DNA of 64,000 bases from S139-23 sp047639315 (GTDB taxonomy: Bacteria; Planctomycetota; GCA-002687715; DRQF01), in the NCBI GenBank assembly GCA_047639315.1, contig JBLINQ010000001.1, positions 34,856-98,855 of the forward strand. The letters run 5' to 3'. The notes beneath the pieces were generated by a model. That model had not been told where the DNA came from and searched no databases. It was given only the letters and a program-made list of their open reading frames with translations. Both the position numbers and the translations under genes were made by a program. This document shows positions 9,117 through 17,637 of the stretch, piece after piece; the first letter of the stretch is position 1; the number at the start of each line of letters is the position of its first letter.

Positions 9117-9151
9117 AGCCGGACGATCCAACGGATCGTCCGGCTTTTTTT
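9117..9151 (+). terminator. Intrinsic terminator of tRNA-Leu
   Basis: A perfect 13-bp stem, AGCCGGACGATCC (9117-9129) and GGATCGTCCGGCT (9133-9145), with loop AAC and a run of seven T. It begins only five bases after the tRNA, so the tRNA is a single-gene unit. Confidence 0.92.
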
Positions 9152-9295
9152 GTATCAACAGGAACGTCCTATGTCGTAGCCGGCGCTTCTCTGCGTCCAA
9201 TCGCTCGATCATGAGGGGTGACGGCACTTGGCGGTACCGTCCAAGAGGTGTCGTTTCGCCTGGACTTCTTCGTTTTCTTCGGTTCATCTGAAACG

Positions 9296-9335
9296 AAAAA
9301 AACGGGCAACGTGGATTGAACCACGTTGCCCGTTT
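9296..9335 (-). terminator. Intrinsic terminator of the secreted-protein gene at 9372-10382
   Basis: A 15-bp perfect stem (9300-9314 and 9321-9335, loop ATTGAA) which, read on the minus strand, is followed by seven T (complement of 9296-9302). It lies 37 bases after the stop of the minus-strand gene. Confidence 0.9.
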
Positions 9336-9371
9336 GCTTGATTGCGTTCTATTGGTCTAAGAAACGAGAGA

Positions 9372-10382
9372 TTATGAGTCTTCCGCAACGCCCCAAATAC
9401 CACGTTTGACCTCTGTAGGGACCCAACCACCTGGGGTGAGTACGCCTAACATGTAGTCAAAGACGAAGCCGACCGGAGCGACTCCGAGGAAGACATTGGC
9501 GTCGAACTCACCCAAGCCGTTGCTGATATCGTGAAGTCCAGTTGTGCCAAGTGGCAGAGCAAGAATACCGAGTAGCTGGGAGTCAAGATAAAGGCCACCA
9601 AAGAATCCACCACCCTTAGGCCCAGATGTGTCATGGCTCACCAAGGTGAAGTATTCAGCGAATGGAACCTCAGTCTTGACGCTAAGCTGAACAAAGCCAG
9701 CCTGTGGGATGAACCTGACCCCGTTGGACGCGAAGGGCGTACCTGGGCTGTGCGTGATGTTGTCGATGTGTGCGCGAGGGGCAACGAGGTTGTCTCCCGA
9801 ATTGCCCAAGTGGATCTTGATCTCGAATGGAATCGTCACGTTGGCGCCAATGAATGTGGCACCAAGGTCAATGGCAACGTGGGTGACGACTGAAGATTGA
9901 AGACCAGTGAGTGTCAACGAACCGTTCGGGATAGCATCATTTATGGTGTCGAGGTGAAGGATGTTTTGGGTAACGCCGCCGGCAGAGATGCTGACCTCGA
10001 GGAAGTCGGGGTTGGTGTCATCGTTGCCAAGCAAGACCGCATCAAACTCAAGTGTTGTGTCGGATGAGTTTGGAAAAAAGAAAAACTGGCTCAGCGTCAC
10101 TGTACCTGTAGCGTCAGTGCCAAACCCACCTGGGTTGGAGTGTGGTGTTGCTGGGCCATTCGTGCCACCAGTCATGACCGCGAAGCGGGTGCCCTGAGTT
10201 GGCATCGAGACGTCGAACGTGGAAACAAACGAACCACCGCCATTGGGATTAAAGGTCCAGCTCTGTGGTGTTCCAATAGCACTGGCTTCAAAATCGGCGT
10301 TTACGATTTGAGCCGAAGCCGGATTGGTGAACACGGCGACGCTCACTACGAGCGCCAAAGCAATAAGCGAAATACGAGACAT
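9372..10382 (-). CDS. Secreted beta-rich protein of unknown function
   Basis: 336 residues from ATG 10382, which is preceded by GGAG at good spacing and starts a signal peptide (MSRISLIALALVVSVAVF, cleavage near ASA-Q). The longer frame upstream has no such features. The mature part begins VNADFEASAIGTPQSW, a pattern seen in extracellular jelly-roll proteins of the 'choice-of-anchor' or carbohydrate-binding type. It is rich in Gly, Thr, Asn and Ser, with no obvious catalytic residues or C-terminal sorting helix. Probably exported to the periplasm or cell surface. Isolated gene with its own terminator. Confidence 0.72.
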   Translation of the reverse strand: MSRISLIALALVVSVAVFTNPASAQIVNADFEASAIGTPQSWTFNPNGGGSFVSTFDVSMPTQGTRFAVMTGGTNGPATPHSNPGGFGTDATGTVTLSQFFFFPNSSDTTLEFDAVLLGNDDTNPDFLEVSISAGGVTQNILHLDTINDAIPNGSLTLTGLQSSVVTHVAIDLGATFIGANVTIPFEIKIHLGNSGDNLVAPRAHIDNITHSPGTPFASNGVRFIPQAGFVQLSVKTEVPFAEYFTLVSHDTSGPKGGGFFGGLYLDSQLLGILALPLGTTGLHDISNGLGEFDANVFLGVAPVGFVFDYMLGVLTPGGWVPTEVKRGIWGVAEDS

Positions 10383-10616
10383 ATCTTCTCCGTCCTGCTG
10401 CATTATTTTTCTATGGACCGGCAAAGCAAAAGGTGACGCGCACGCTTCAGGCAAGAGGGTCGCGACACCCTTCGAGGTGATGTGCCTATTGAACCTGGAA
10501 ACACTGTTTTCGCACAGAAAAATCGGTTTCCTCTGATATATTTCCTCGAGAAATTTCTCTTTTAGGGCTCATGCCTTTCCTGAATCTGCCTAAAAGAAGG
10601 AGGAAAAAGAATAGAA

Positions 10617-10651
10617 GGGTTTGTCGGAAACCCAGTAGTGGACGTAAGTCC
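10617..10651 (+). promoter_or_regulatory. Two small hairpins in the flgM leader
   Basis: GGGTTT/AAACCC (10617-10622/10628-10633, loop GTCGG) and GGAC/GTCC (10640-10643/10648-10651, loop GTAA) stand just before the Shine-Dalgarno AAGGAG (around 10660) of flgM. Their position suggests control of flgM translation or stability, but the second stem is only 4 bp. No clear sigma-28 promoter was found here. Confidence 0.35.
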
Positions 10652-10671
10652 GTGTAATTAAGGAGCTTCCA

Positions 10672-10980
10672 ATGGACATAAGAGATGTCAGCGCGGAAAT
10701 CAGTCGAGCCTCGCAAAAGGACCGACCGGACCCTTCGCGCCGAGGAAGTGCCTCAGCAAAGGCTCATAAAACGACCGGAGATCGAGATCATTTCGAGAAT
10801 TCCGGGCAATTGGGCCAAGTACGTGCCTTGATTGATTTGTTGGCTCAAACTCCGGAGATCAGCCAAGAGGCTGTCGAACGAGGAAAACAACTCCTCGCAA
10901 GCGGAGAGTTGGATAGCCCAGCGGGTGCAGCCAAGGCAGCTGAAGGCTTCTTAGCAGAGGGGGGTGGGTTCTTCGGTTAA
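10672..10980 (+). CDS. flgM: Probable anti-sigma-28 factor FlgM
   Basis: 102 residues from ATG 10672 with AAGGAG six to seven bases upstream. FlgM binds and inhibits sigma factor FliA until it is exported through the finished hook-basal body. The C-terminal half has the FlgM pattern: a helix VRALIDLLAQTPEIS, then AVERGKQLLASGELDSP and a final Ala-rich helix. The N-terminal half is polar and probably disordered, as in FlgM. Length is typical (about 100). fliA lies 3.4 kb away on the opposite strand. The assignment rests on the C-terminal pattern and the flagellar context. Confidence 0.7.
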   Translation: MDIRDVSAEISRASQKDRPDPSRRGSASAKAHKTTGDRDHFENSGQLGQVRALIDLLAQTPEISQEAVERGKQLLASGELDSPAGAAKAAEGFLAEGGGFFG

Positions 10981-11043
10981 TTAGAACCGTAGAAAACACC
11001 GTATATCGCCGACCGGCATTCGTGCCGAACAATGTTGAAGTGC

Positions 11044-11074
11044 AAACGGGAGGCTCGAAAGAGCCTCCCGTTTT
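11044..11074 (+). terminator. Intrinsic terminator of flgM
   Basis: A 13-bp stem with GAAA tetraloop: AAACGGGAGGCTC (11044-11056) and GAGCCTCCCGTTT (11061-11073), then TTC. It lies 64 bases after flgM and 31 bases before the end of the convergent glycosyltransferase gene, and may serve both. Confidence 0.75.
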
Positions 11075-11103
11075 CTATTTCAGATTCTGTTCGACGAGTC
11101 GAA

Positions 11104-12678
11104 CTACTCAGCCAAGGCTGGGGTAGCTTTCTTCGGCGAGGTGAGCGGTTGAAGCTCGATGGACTTCCAGCCAACGTATCCGTAACCCCAGCAGAAGAGG
11201 CCAAGGAAAGGAACAGCTAACCAAAGGCCTTGCATGACAGCGTAGCCGGTGACGAACGCAAAGTAGACCGAGAACGCAAGCTCCAAGGCTGGCAGCATAG
11301 ATTTGGAAGCGGCGTAGCGCTTCTTCTTCCAGCCTTCACCCTTTTCGTTGGCATCGACTTGGTACTTCGGCGTGCGGACAAATGGGCTTTCTTGCCCACG
11401 AAGCGCTTCGATTACGGCCTTAGCCTGATTCAACGCCATGCCGATACCGAGGCCCATCAGCAAAGGCATGTAGATCGCCTTCTTGTACCACTTTTCATCG
11501 ATTTGGCGCTCAGCGTAAGCATAGAAGCTTAAGATGCTGACCGTGGCACCAACAAAGAGGCTGACGTCGAAGATTGTCGCCCATATTCCAGTCAAGATTT
11601 GGCAGCGGTAATACAGTGCTGGGAACATCAAGAGGGACAACGCGATCATGAACAAGTAAGTGATGTTGTTGGTCAGATGGAAAGTACATTCGATCTTCAC
11701 TTTAAGCGGCTGCTTGCTTTTCCAAATTGGAACGAGCATGTGCAGCATGGCTTGAATGAAGCCCTTGGCCCAGCGATGTTGCTGAGTCTTGTAGCCATTC
11801 ATGTCGACAGGCAATTCAGCCGGGACACCTTGGTCGACCAAGTAAACACCACGCCAGCCACTGAGTTGAGCTCGGTAAGAAAGATCTAAATCTTCAACCA
11901 GCGTGCGGTGTGACCAGCCACCGGACTTGTCGATGCAAGCGCGGCGCCAGGTTCCGGCTGTGCCTGAGAAGCTAAAGAAACGTCCTGAGCGCTGGCGGCC
12001 AGTGTGCTCAAGCACAAAGTGACCGTTCAAATAAAGCGCCTGAAGCTTCGTCAGTAGGGAGTGATTTTCGTTGATGTGGGCCCAGCGAGCCTGCACGAAG
12101 CCAACTTCTGGGTCGGTGTAGTGGTGAACTTGGCGACGTAGGAAGTCAGCGTGCGGCACAAAGTCGGCATCAAACATGCAGATGATTTCGCCACGGGCCG
12201 TCTTTAAACCGTTTTCGAGTGCGCCAGCTTTATAGCCACTGCGGTCGGTCCGATGGATGACTTCAATATCGAAGCCTTCATTTTTCCAGCGCGCTGCGGC
12301 ACGACGACTGATTGCCACGGTTTCGTCCGTCGAATCGTCAAGCACCTGCACTTGGAATCGATCCTTTGGGTAGTCCATCTTGCAGACCGCATCGATGATT
12401 CGATTGGCGACATACATTTCGTTGAAGATGGCAAGTTGAACGGTGACGATCGGCAACTCTTCGTCGCCGTACATCCGCTTCGGTGTGGGCACATTCTTCT
12501 TGTTTGAAGAATAGAACCACATGATGAAATAGCGATGAACGCCGAAAAGCCACAACAAGAAAAGTGTGACGGCATAGAGTCCGAGAACGAGAGGCTTGAA
12601 CCACCCTGCGTCCACAGGCGCAGCAACTGCACCTTTCAGCAAACTATCCGTAAAAACTGCAAAACCGTGTCCAAACAT
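11104..12678 (-). CDS. Membrane glycosyltransferase family 2, cellulose-synthase-like
   Basis: 524 residues from ATG 12678, chosen because GAGG lies eight bases upstream and the longer frame begins with unlikely sequence. The processive GT2 motifs are all present: DDS (about 114-116), DAD (170-172), ED (262-263) and QQHRW (299-303), between an N-terminal transmembrane helix (about 29-50) and several C-terminal ones. This arrangement is typical of beta-glycan synthases related to CslA glucomannan synthase or cellulose synthase. It probably makes and extrudes a polysaccharide from a nucleotide sugar. No PilZ domain is seen. The gene stands alone between flgM and the flagellar operon. Confidence 0.85.
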   Translation of the reverse strand: MFGHGFAVFTDSLLKGAVAAPVDAGWFKPLVLGLYAVTLFLLWLFGVHRYFIMWFYSSNKKNVPTPKRMYGDEELPIVTVQLAIFNEMYVANRIIDAVCKMDYPKDRFQVQVLDDSTDETVAISRRAAARWKNEGFDIEVIHRTDRSGYKAGALENGLKTARGEIICMFDADFVPHADFLRRQVHHYTDPEVGFVQARWAHINENHSLLTKLQALYLNGHFVLEHTGRQRSGRFFSFSGTAGTWRRACIDKSGGWSHRTLVEDLDLSYRAQLSGWRGVYLVDQGVPAELPVDMNGYKTQQHRWAKGFIQAMLHMLVPIWKSKQPLKVKIECTFHLTNNITYLFMIALSLLMFPALYYRCQILTGIWATIFDVSLFVGATVSILSFYAYAERQIDEKWYKKAIYMPLLMGLGIGMALNQAKAVIEALRGQESPFVRTPKYQVDANEKGEGWKKKRYAASKSMLPALELAFSVYFAFVTGYAVMQGLWLAVPFLGLFCWGYGYVGWKSIELQPLTSPKKATPALAE

Positions 12679-13015
12679 CGGTTGATCCTCAAATGCCAGG
12701 GAACTGTCGAGCCCGCATTGTTGATGAAATGCACCATGAATCGAAGGTCCTACAATCAGACCGATTCGAATTCTTGTCATCTCCCGCAGGCAGCTTGCGC
12801 TACCTGGGCGGGTACTTTGGCGCCATCTTGTTCACGACCTAATCGCAGCACACGGGCGCATCTTGCGCCCCGGCATACTGCTCACATGTAAACAGGAGGT
12901 GAACGTCGGATGATAGGGAGGGATAAGAACAGGTTCAAGGACGGCGTAATTGGCGGCGGGCTGTGAAGTTACGACTTACGGCCACCAAGGGCATGGGGCC
13001 GTAAGTCGTTTTCTA
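12679..13015. other. Intergenic region with a 13-bp hairpin
   Basis: 337 bases without a credible gene. It presumably holds the promoter of the minus-strand glycosyltransferase, which I cannot place. Its end towards the flagellar operon holds the perfect hairpin described at 12971-13009. Confidence 0.5.
12971..13009. terminator. Strong hairpin after the flagellar operon
   Basis: ACGACTTACGGCC (12971-12983) and GGCCGTAAGTCGT (12997-13009) form 13 perfect pairs with a 13-base loop, seven bases past the last stop of the minus-strand flagellar operon. On the minus strand it is followed by AACTTC, not a T run; on the plus strand by TTTTC. It may end or protect the operon transcript, but it is not a textbook terminator for that strand. 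Confidence 0.5.
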
Positions 13016-13681
13016 TTAACGCTTTGCGATGGGTGCTTTTTTGTGTCGCCGAGGTTTGAGTGCCGCTGCGAGAGTTGCGGCAATACGCGAAGAGGCGTAT
13101 TCACCAAACAATCGTGGAGAAATCAGCACTTTCTCGTGGTCGAGGAGTGACCCCTCTTCCCACTTTTCGGTGTCATAGTAGTGATGAACATCTTGCTCAA
13201 TCATCCTGGAGGACGCATCGAGGAGCAGGTCGGTGGCCCAAGGGACTTGACCTGTTCGGCAATCGAGCAGAGTGAGGCGAAGCCCCACAACAATCTGGGG
13301 GAATACTTGATAATGGGTCACAATCCCGTGAATCACGCCTTCAGCACCGAAGCGCCGACTCAACGTGATCAAGTCTTCTGTCTGGTAGGTACCTTGGCGT
13401 CGCGTCGAATCGAAATCGGTATCTGCTAGGTCATTTTGGGCGACCGGCAAGAGTTCGAACAAGTGCTTGGCCGTAATGGCACGCAAAAGGCTTGTTTCCA
13501 AGTTATCGACCGGGGCATGGCCCTTGATCTCTGTTCGCAGTGGCATCATCACCACGCGCCGGAGACCGCCGACCGATTGGGCTTCGGCGTGGTAGGGAAA
13601 TGCTCCTGGGTCCGAGACTGGCGTGTTTACGCAGCCGGTCAAGCAAACAAGGAGACAGAGAACAACGAGTGAGGCCCTCAT
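13016..13681 (-). CDS. Lipoprotein with CsgG/LpoB-like domain, end of flagellar operon
   Basis: 221 residues. An N-terminal signal with lipobox LTGC (Cys17) marks an outer- or inner-membrane lipoprotein. The body (VVMMPLRTEI at the start; GAEGVIHGIVTHYQ and LTLLDCRTGQVPWATDLLLD later) has the strand-helix pattern of the CsgG/LpoB/FlgO-like fold, in which the last motif typically reads 'duty of the type V-tG-vlW'. Its ATG overlaps the stop of the preceding lipoprotein gene by four bases (ATGA), so it is translationally coupled. Last gene of the fliO-fliA unit; a structural role in the flagellar outer-membrane rings is a reasonable guess, not shown. Confidence 0.7.
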   Translation of the reverse strand: MRASLVVLCLLVCLTGCVNTPVSDPGAFPYHAEAQSVGGLRRVVMMPLRTEIKGHAPVDNLETSLLRAITAKHLFELLPVAQNDLADTDFDSTRRQGTYQTEDLITLSRRFGAEGVIHGIVTHYQVFPQIVVGLRLTLLDCRTGQVPWATDLLLDASSRMIEQDVHHYYDTEKWEEGSLLDHEKVLISPRLFGEYASSRIAATLAAALKPRRHKKAPIAKR

Positions 13682-14163
13682 TGACCGTCTCCTTTGGTCA
13701 GGTCGCGAATCTTCATATCTGCCACCATCTGTTGATAGTGAACAGAATCCAATTGAGCGCGAAGCAAACGCTCTTTCAACTTCTTCTCGCGATCGGCCGA
13801 GCTGGCGAGAGTTGCCTCATACTCCTCGATCATGGTGGCCAGAGTTGACTCGCTCGACTGTGCTTCCTTGCGAATCTTGACGGCAGCAGTACGCTCCTCG
13901 TCAGCGGCTTTCAGTTTTCTATTTAACTCAAAGACCTGGTGCTCAAGGCGATCGATCTTACTGAGATATTGCGTGTCGGCTTTTCGTTCGTCCAAGTCTG
14001 GAACTTGAACATCCCGGTTCGATGTGGCGCTAATTTCGCGTCGAGGTTTGCCGCCATCAGGGATCTCGTTTTTGAGATCGTCACGAACCGATTGGCAACC
14101 GCCCAGAAGCAAAAGGCTGGCGATCAGCGCGACCGACAAAAGACTATATTTGTTTTCAATCAC
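13678..14163 (-). CDS. Coiled-coil lipoprotein in flagellar operon
   Basis: 161 residues from GTG 14163, which has AGGAG eight bases upstream and overlaps the stop of orf74 by four bases (GTGA). A longer frame to 14217 exists but is disfavoured. The signal peptide ends in lipobox LLGGC (Cys23). From about residue 65 a long heptad-rich coiled coil runs nearly to the C-terminus (IDRLEHQVFELNRKLKAADE and onwards), so it is probably an elongated periplasmic lipoprotein. No known family recognised. Coupling to fliA and to the next lipoprotein suggests it acts in flagellar assembly or in anchoring the motor. Confidence 0.72.
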   Translation of the reverse strand: MIENKYSLLSVALIASLLLLGGCQSVRDDLKNEIPDGGKPRREISATSNRDVQVPDLDERKADTQYLSKIDRLEHQVFELNRKLKAADEERTAAVKIRKEAQSSESTLATMIEEYEATLASSADREKKLKERLLRAQLDSVHYQQMVADMKIRDLTKGDGQ

Positions 14164-14384
14164 GATGCATTCTCCTGACTTGGGTAAACACACTCGACAA
14201 AGGTCGTTTGGCCACAACTACAGAGAATCTCGATCGCTTCAATGATATCTTGATCGTTGCGATGAAGGGTAATCTCGCTGGTGTCGTTGCCACGATGGGA
14301 GCCTCTCTTCCCTGTCGAATTCGACGAGGAAGCGGGTAAACCCACAACAGCGCCAATATTAGATGCCTTGATGATATTACTCAT
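14160..14384 (-). CDS. Small protein orf74 coupled to fliA
   Basis: 74 residues. Its ATG lies inside the last codons of fliA (eight-base overlap) and its stop overlaps the next gene's GTG by four bases, filling exactly the space between them; this geometry is the main evidence that it is real. The sequence is polar, with a C-terminal half containing DQDIIEAIEILCSCGQTTFV and three Cys (a Cys-Ser-Cys pair and one later), possibly a metal or redox site. No signal peptide or membrane segment. Function unknown; it could be a cytoplasmic FliA-associated regulator. Confidence 0.62.
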   Translation of the reverse strand: MSNIIKASNIGAVVGLPASSSNSTGKRGSHRGNDTSEITLHRNDQDIIEAIEILCSCGQTTFVECVYPSQENAS

Positions 14385-15138
14385 TGACCGGTTCCGCCTT
14401 GGGCCGTGTTGTCATGGCCTTATTGAGCCGATAGATGGCTCGACTGTGAATTTGACTGACTCGACTTTCTGAAACGTCAAGCACGGCACCGATTTCCTTC
14501 AGGAGAAGACCTTCGGCATAGTAGAGAACGATGACTCGCCTCTCATTTTCTGGTAACTCGTAAATCAAGTCAGCAATCATCGACTTGAGCTCTGAGGCTT
14601 CAGCGATATCAGAAGGATCAACACTCGAGGCGCAAGCAATGGCATCTGAGAGTCGAGCTCCTTCACCGTCGCCAGAGCCTTCGTCGAGCGACATGACGGA
14701 GGCGCCCTGCATGTTGACGAGAATGTCGTCTACCTGCTCGACCTTGAGTCCCATGGACTTTGCGATTTCTTCTGGCGTCGCAGCTCGTCCGAGCTGATCT
14801 TCCAATTCGAGTTCTGTCTTCTTGAAGAATTTGATTCGGTCCCTCCGTGAGCGAGGAACGATGTCGTACTTGCGCAATTCGTCGAGGATCGCTCCACGAA
14901 TGTTCACGTAAGCATGAGTCTTGAACTGGGCACCCTTCGTGGAGTCATAAGTTCGCGCAGCATTCATGAGCCCAAGCACGCCGACCTCGAATAGATCGTC
15001 CTGATCCATGAAGGCAGGTAGCGTTAAGGGCAAACGGCCAAGGACGTGGCGCACCAATGGCAGGTACTCTTCCACAAGCTTGTTGCGGTCCTCGTCCGTG
15101 ATCGAACGGCGTGAATAAATCTGCACCGCATCGCTCAT
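14377..15138 (-). CDS. fliA: Flagellar RNA polymerase sigma factor FliA (sigma-28)
   Basis: 253 residues. Region 2 carries the FliA/WhiG hallmark DLFEVGVLGLMNAARTYD followed by AYVNIRGAILDELRKYD and VPRSRR. Region 3 has TPEEIAKSMG and region 4 the helix-turn-helix LKEIGAVLDVSESRVSQIHS. It directs RNA polymerase to late flagellar and chemotaxis promoters and is normally restrained by FlgM, a candidate for which lies at 10672. The ATG overlaps the stop of orf110 by four bases (ATGA). flhF and flhG, often found between flhA and fliA, are absent. Confidence 0.95.
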   Translation of the reverse strand: MSDAVQIYSRRSITDEDRNKLVEEYLPLVRHVLGRLPLTLPAFMDQDDLFEVGVLGLMNAARTYDSTKGAQFKTHAYVNIRGAILDELRKYDIVPRSRRDRIKFFKKTELELEDQLGRAATPEEIAKSMGLKVEQVDDILVNMQGASVMSLDEGSGDGEGARLSDAIACASSVDPSDIAEASELKSMIADLIYELPENERRVIVLYYAEGLLLKEIGAVLDVSESRVSQIHSRAIYRLNKAMTTRPKAEPVNE

Positions 15139-15467
15139 GTGCGAACTCCATCATTTGCTTCTGGGGCGACCATTCTCTTGCGCCAGTCGTGAAGGACAAA
15201 AGTGAATAGAAAGCGGGTAGCCACGCTGACAAAAACCCACATCACGACACCTGCGAGGAGGCTGCGCGTCACTGCCGTTGTCGCGGGGACACCGGCAAGT
15301 CCGGCCACCCCAAAGACAATTGCAGCGGTCGGAATCGAAACCCCGGCGCCCGCAAGTTTCCCTAAGGCTTTGGCCCCAGAGCCCTTGGGTCGGACTGTGT
15401 CTGGTTTTTTGACCTCCGCATCGCCGACTTCGGCTGGGAGGCTTTCTGGTTCTTTGTTCACTCTCAT
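15135..15467 (-). CDS. Small membrane protein between flhA and fliA (orf110)
   Basis: 110 residues: a polar, Lys/Pro-rich N-terminus (about 1-38), then a Gly/Ala-rich region with two probable transmembrane helices (about 42-62 and 68-90) and a basic C-terminus (HDWRKRM). The stop overlaps the fliA start by four bases, and the flhA stop is 43 bases upstream. It occupies the slot where flhF-flhG usually sit. No homologue recognised. The context suggests a membrane factor for flagellar biogenesis or for control of FliA; that is inference. Confidence 0.7.
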   Translation of the reverse strand: MRVNKEPESLPAEVGDAEVKKPDTVRPKGSGAKALGKLAGAGVSIPTAAIVFGVAGLAGVPATTAVTRSLLAGVVMWVFVSVATRFLFTFVLHDWRKRMVAPEANDGVRT

Positions 15468-15510
15468 TCCCTATCTCACAGGGCTCTCTTCGGGACTTCT
15501 ATCGGCATTT

Positions 15511-17607
15511 TCATGCACTCAACTCAAGAGAAACTGGTTCGGCAGTGGGTGTTATTGAAACTTGGCCGACGGGTTCGACCTTCTTGGCAGAAGTAATTTC
15601 ATTGAACGCCAGTACTGGGATTCGAGGTTTCATGCCGTGGAGCATGTCGGCGATGTAGCGCCTGACAGTCGCACGCGTCAGGATGATAGGTTCCTTGCCC
15701 ATCTGTATGGCATCGGTGTAGCAGGCTGCAGCACTCTCCTGGATCTTCTGCAGAGTCACGGCAGTCATGGTGCCAGTAGATTGTCCGATGAGTTCTTGCT
15801 CGATTGCACTCTCCAAGTGTGGGTCAACCACAATGCAAGCGATTTCGCCTCCCTTGCCGCCATGCATTTCACACAAAACTCGTCCCATCCTCTGCCTCAC
15901 CAACTCAGTGAGCTGCTCCGGATCTTTGATTTTCTTCCCGTGATCAGCGAGCACCTCGAGGATGACTGGCAGGTTGCGAATCGGGACTCGCTCTCGAAGT
16001 AGATTCTGGAGGACGCATTGGATCTCTCCCAACCCAAGGATCTCTGGCACCAATTCGCCTACGACTGTCGGTGCGTCTTCTTTGATTCGATCAATCAAAG
16101 CCTGGACATCTTCTCGTGTCAGAACTTCTGCCGAGTGTTCTCGAATCGTCTCGGTCAAGTGAGTCACCATGACGCTAATCGCATCAACAACGGTATAACC
16201 TAGCATCTCAGCCTCATTCTTAAGTTCGTCGCGAACCCAGACAGCAGGCATTCCGAACGTCGGATCGAAACCCCGAACACCGTCGACTTCCTCGGTCACC
16301 GTGCCCGGATTCATGGCGAGATAATGGTTGGGGTAGAGCATCCCCTTAGCGACTTCCTGGCCGCCAATCAGGATGCGATATTCGTTGGCATCCATCGCCA
16401 AGTTATCGCGCAACCGGATGGGGGGGATGATAATGCCCAGTTCTTTCGCGAACTGTTTTCGTACCATGCCGATGTGATCCAAAAGGCCACCCTTCTGGTC
16501 AGCGCCAACGATCTGAATTAACCGGTATCCAATCTCGATGCCCATGCGGTCGACATGAAGCAACCGACCAAGTGTTTCAGGTGTCAACTCCGGACCATCA
16601 TCCTCCGGAGCTATATCAGTACTGGCCGCTTCAGCAGCAGCTTCTTCCTCCGCTTGGATACGGACAATACGCCGCCGCGCGAAGAACATGCCAACGGCAA
16701 TGGCGATGAATGGGATCTTCGGGAAACCTGGCACGAGAGCCATTGAGAACAAGACAAATGCGGCAATGCCCAGAGCTCGAGAATTGCTAAAGAGCTGGCT
16801 GCCAAATTCGGTAGACATCTGTTTCTTGCTTGATGTCTTGGTCACTAAGAGGCCAGCAGCAATACCGATGATGAGCGCAGGAGTCTGGCTCACAAGACCG
16901 TCACCAATGGTTAGGATGCTGTACTTTTCAAGGGCCTCAACAAGGCCCAAGTCGTTTGACATACCGATCACGACGCCGCCCAAGACGTTGATGATGGTAA
17001 TAATCAAACCGGCAACCGCATCCCCTCGAACAAACTTACCCGCACCATCCATGGCACCGTAAAATTCGGCTTCCTCTGAAATCTTCTCGCGCCTAACCTT
17101 GGCTTCATCTTCGTCGATGAGACCAGAGTTAAGGTCGGCGTCAATGGCCATTTGCTTACCAGGCATCGCGTCCAAAGTAAATCGAGCCGCGACTTCGCCA
17201 ATTCGGTTCGAACCTTTGGTAATCACAATGAACTGAATGATGACTAAGATCGAGAAGATGACGACACCAACCACAAGGTTGCCACCCACCACGAAGTCCC
17301 CGAATGCCTGAATCACATTGCCCGCCTGACCCTTCAGTAGAATCAATCTCGTTGATGCCACGTTGAGAGCCAATCGGAATAGAGTCGTCAACAACAAGAG
17401 GGTTGGGTAACTGGACAGCTCAAGCGATTCTTTTGCGCTTAGAGTAATCAAGAGCAAAAGCGTTGCGAAGGCGATGTTCATTGCGATGAACACGTCCAAG
17501 ACAATAGGAGGCAGAGGAACGATCAATACGAAGATCATTCCCATGACGCCTAGCCCAAGACCGACTTCGCCCTTCAACCCGCCTTTTGTTTTTTCAAATT
17601 CCGCCAT
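15511..17607 (-). CDS. flhA: Flagellar export apparatus protein FlhA
   Basis: 698 residues, normal for FlhA. Eight transmembrane helices occupy roughly residues 15-325, with the signature segment RFTLDAMPGKQMAIDADLNS (about 142-161) in the large cytoplasmic loop. The C-terminal domain (about 345-698) docks export chaperones and forms the cytoplasmic nonameric ring; its conserved YPNHYLAMNPG and IREHSAEVLTRE motifs are present. FlhA couples proton flow to protein export. ATG 17607 follows flhB by 30 bases in the same operon. Confidence 0.97.
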   Translation of the reverse strand: MAEFEKTKGGLKGEVGLGLGVMGMIFVLIVPLPPIVLDVFIAMNIAFATLLLLITLSAKESLELSSYPTLLLLTTLFRLALNVASTRLILLKGQAGNVIQAFGDFVVGGNLVVGVVIFSILVIIQFIVITKGSNRIGEVAARFTLDAMPGKQMAIDADLNSGLIDEDEAKVRREKISEEAEFYGAMDGAGKFVRGDAVAGLIITIINVLGGVVIGMSNDLGLVEALEKYSILTIGDGLVSQTPALIIGIAAGLLVTKTSSKKQMSTEFGSQLFSNSRALGIAAFVLFSMALVPGFPKIPFIAIAVGMFFARRRIVRIQAEEEAAAEAASTDIAPEDDGPELTPETLGRLLHVDRMGIEIGYRLIQIVGADQKGGLLDHIGMVRKQFAKELGIIIPPIRLRDNLAMDANEYRILIGGQEVAKGMLYPNHYLAMNPGTVTEEVDGVRGFDPTFGMPAVWVRDELKNEAEMLGYTVVDAISVMVTHLTETIREHSAEVLTREDVQALIDRIKEDAPTVVGELVPEILGLGEIQCVLQNLLRERVPIRNLPVILEVLADHGKKIKDPEQLTELVRQRMGRVLCEMHGGKGGEIACIVVDPHLESAIEQELIGQSTGTMTAVTLQKIQESAAACYTDAIQMGKEPIILTRATVRRYIADMLHGMKPRIPVLAFNEITSAKKVEPVGQVSITPTAEPVSLELSA

Positions 17608-17637
17608 CTCTATTCACCCGTTCATGGTTGCTGGTCT

